This document shows positions 5,398-5,487 of a stretch of DNA of 5,487 nucleotides, in pieces (within the stretch, counting starts at the first letter, position 1; every line of letters starts with the position of its first letter). The stretch is from Hyphomicrobiales bacterium (GTDB lineage Bacteria > Pseudomonadota > Alphaproteobacteria > Rhizobiales > Beijerinckiaceae). The notes under the pieces are model-generated. The model had not been told where the DNA came from and made no database searches. It saw only the letters and a list, made by a program, of their open reading frames with translations. The position numbers and the translations under genes were made by a program. The stretch lies in contig PLUH01000298.1 of the NCBI GenBank assembly GCA_003164825.1, forward strand, positions 981 to 6,467, written 5' to 3'.

Positions 5398-5487
5398 CCT
5401 CACCCCAGCCCTCTCCCGCGCCGCGGGAGAGGGGGCGCTCCCTTCTCCCGCTCGCGGGAGAAGGTGGCCCGAAGGGCCGGATGAGGG
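5398..5487 (+). repeat. REP-like element with three hairpins upstream of dapE
   Basis: Three palindromes follow one another. The first has 12-base arms (5409-5420 and 5422-5433) around one central base. The second has 10-base arms (5441-5450 and 5455-5464) with loop CTCG. The third is GGCCC-GAA-GGGCC (5466-5478). CCTCA at 5398-5402 pairs with TGAGG at 5482-5486, so the unit could close as a branched structure that ends at the window edge. The second and third hairpins match the design of the element at 4154-4205. The C-rich/G-rich arms are typical of the dispersed palindromic repeats of GC-rich alphaproteobacteria. There is no coding sequence here. Confidence 0.75.

Noticed and set aside
5398..5487. 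CRISPR-like or tandem repeat array
   Set aside because: The hairpin units differ in sequence, are directly adjacent, and have no regular spacers; it is a single palindromic element.

Overview
This is a GC-rich bacterial window. The gene types, the DUF1127 protein and the TruA and DapE sequences suggest an alphaproteobacterium, probably of the Rhizobiales/Hyphomicrobiales. That placement rests on remembered family resemblance, not on a search. Most of the window is ordinary chromosomal housekeeping or conserved sequence. I see no phage, plasmid, CRISPR, tRNA or rRNA signal and no convincing new multi-gene system.

Left part (1-1498): the window opens inside the last 50 codons of a YpfJ/KPN_02809-type putative neutral zinc metallopeptidase. 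About 200 bases without a gene follow, holding a weak terminator-like hairpin and a promoter-like pair with a 17-base spacer. Next comes a complete PA0069-family radical SAM protein, related to spore photoproduct lyase, with its CxxxCxxC cluster motif.

Middle (1485-3395): a small DUF1127 protein on the minus strand and a MocR-type regulator (GntR winged helix fused to an aminotransferase-like PLP domain) on the plus strand are transcribed divergently. Their 120-base intergenic region carries three copies of the 8-mer GTACAGTT, two of them forming an inverted repeat. These overlap the best promoter candidate for the regulator. This is the most interesting regulatory feature in the window and suggests autoregulation, perhaps with joint control of the DUF1127 gene.

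Right part (3382-5487): truA (tRNA pseudouridine synthase I) starts inside the last codons of the MocR gene and so is probably co-transcribed with it. dapE (succinyl-diaminopimelate desuccinylase, lysine and peptidoglycan precursor synthesis) lies convergent to truA, and their 3' ends overlap by 25 bases. Two REP-like palindromic elements of similar design, in the same orientation, bracket dapE. One is read through by truA and gives TruA a low-complexity C-terminal tail. The other occupies nearly the whole upstream side of dapE and ends two bases from its ribosome binding site.
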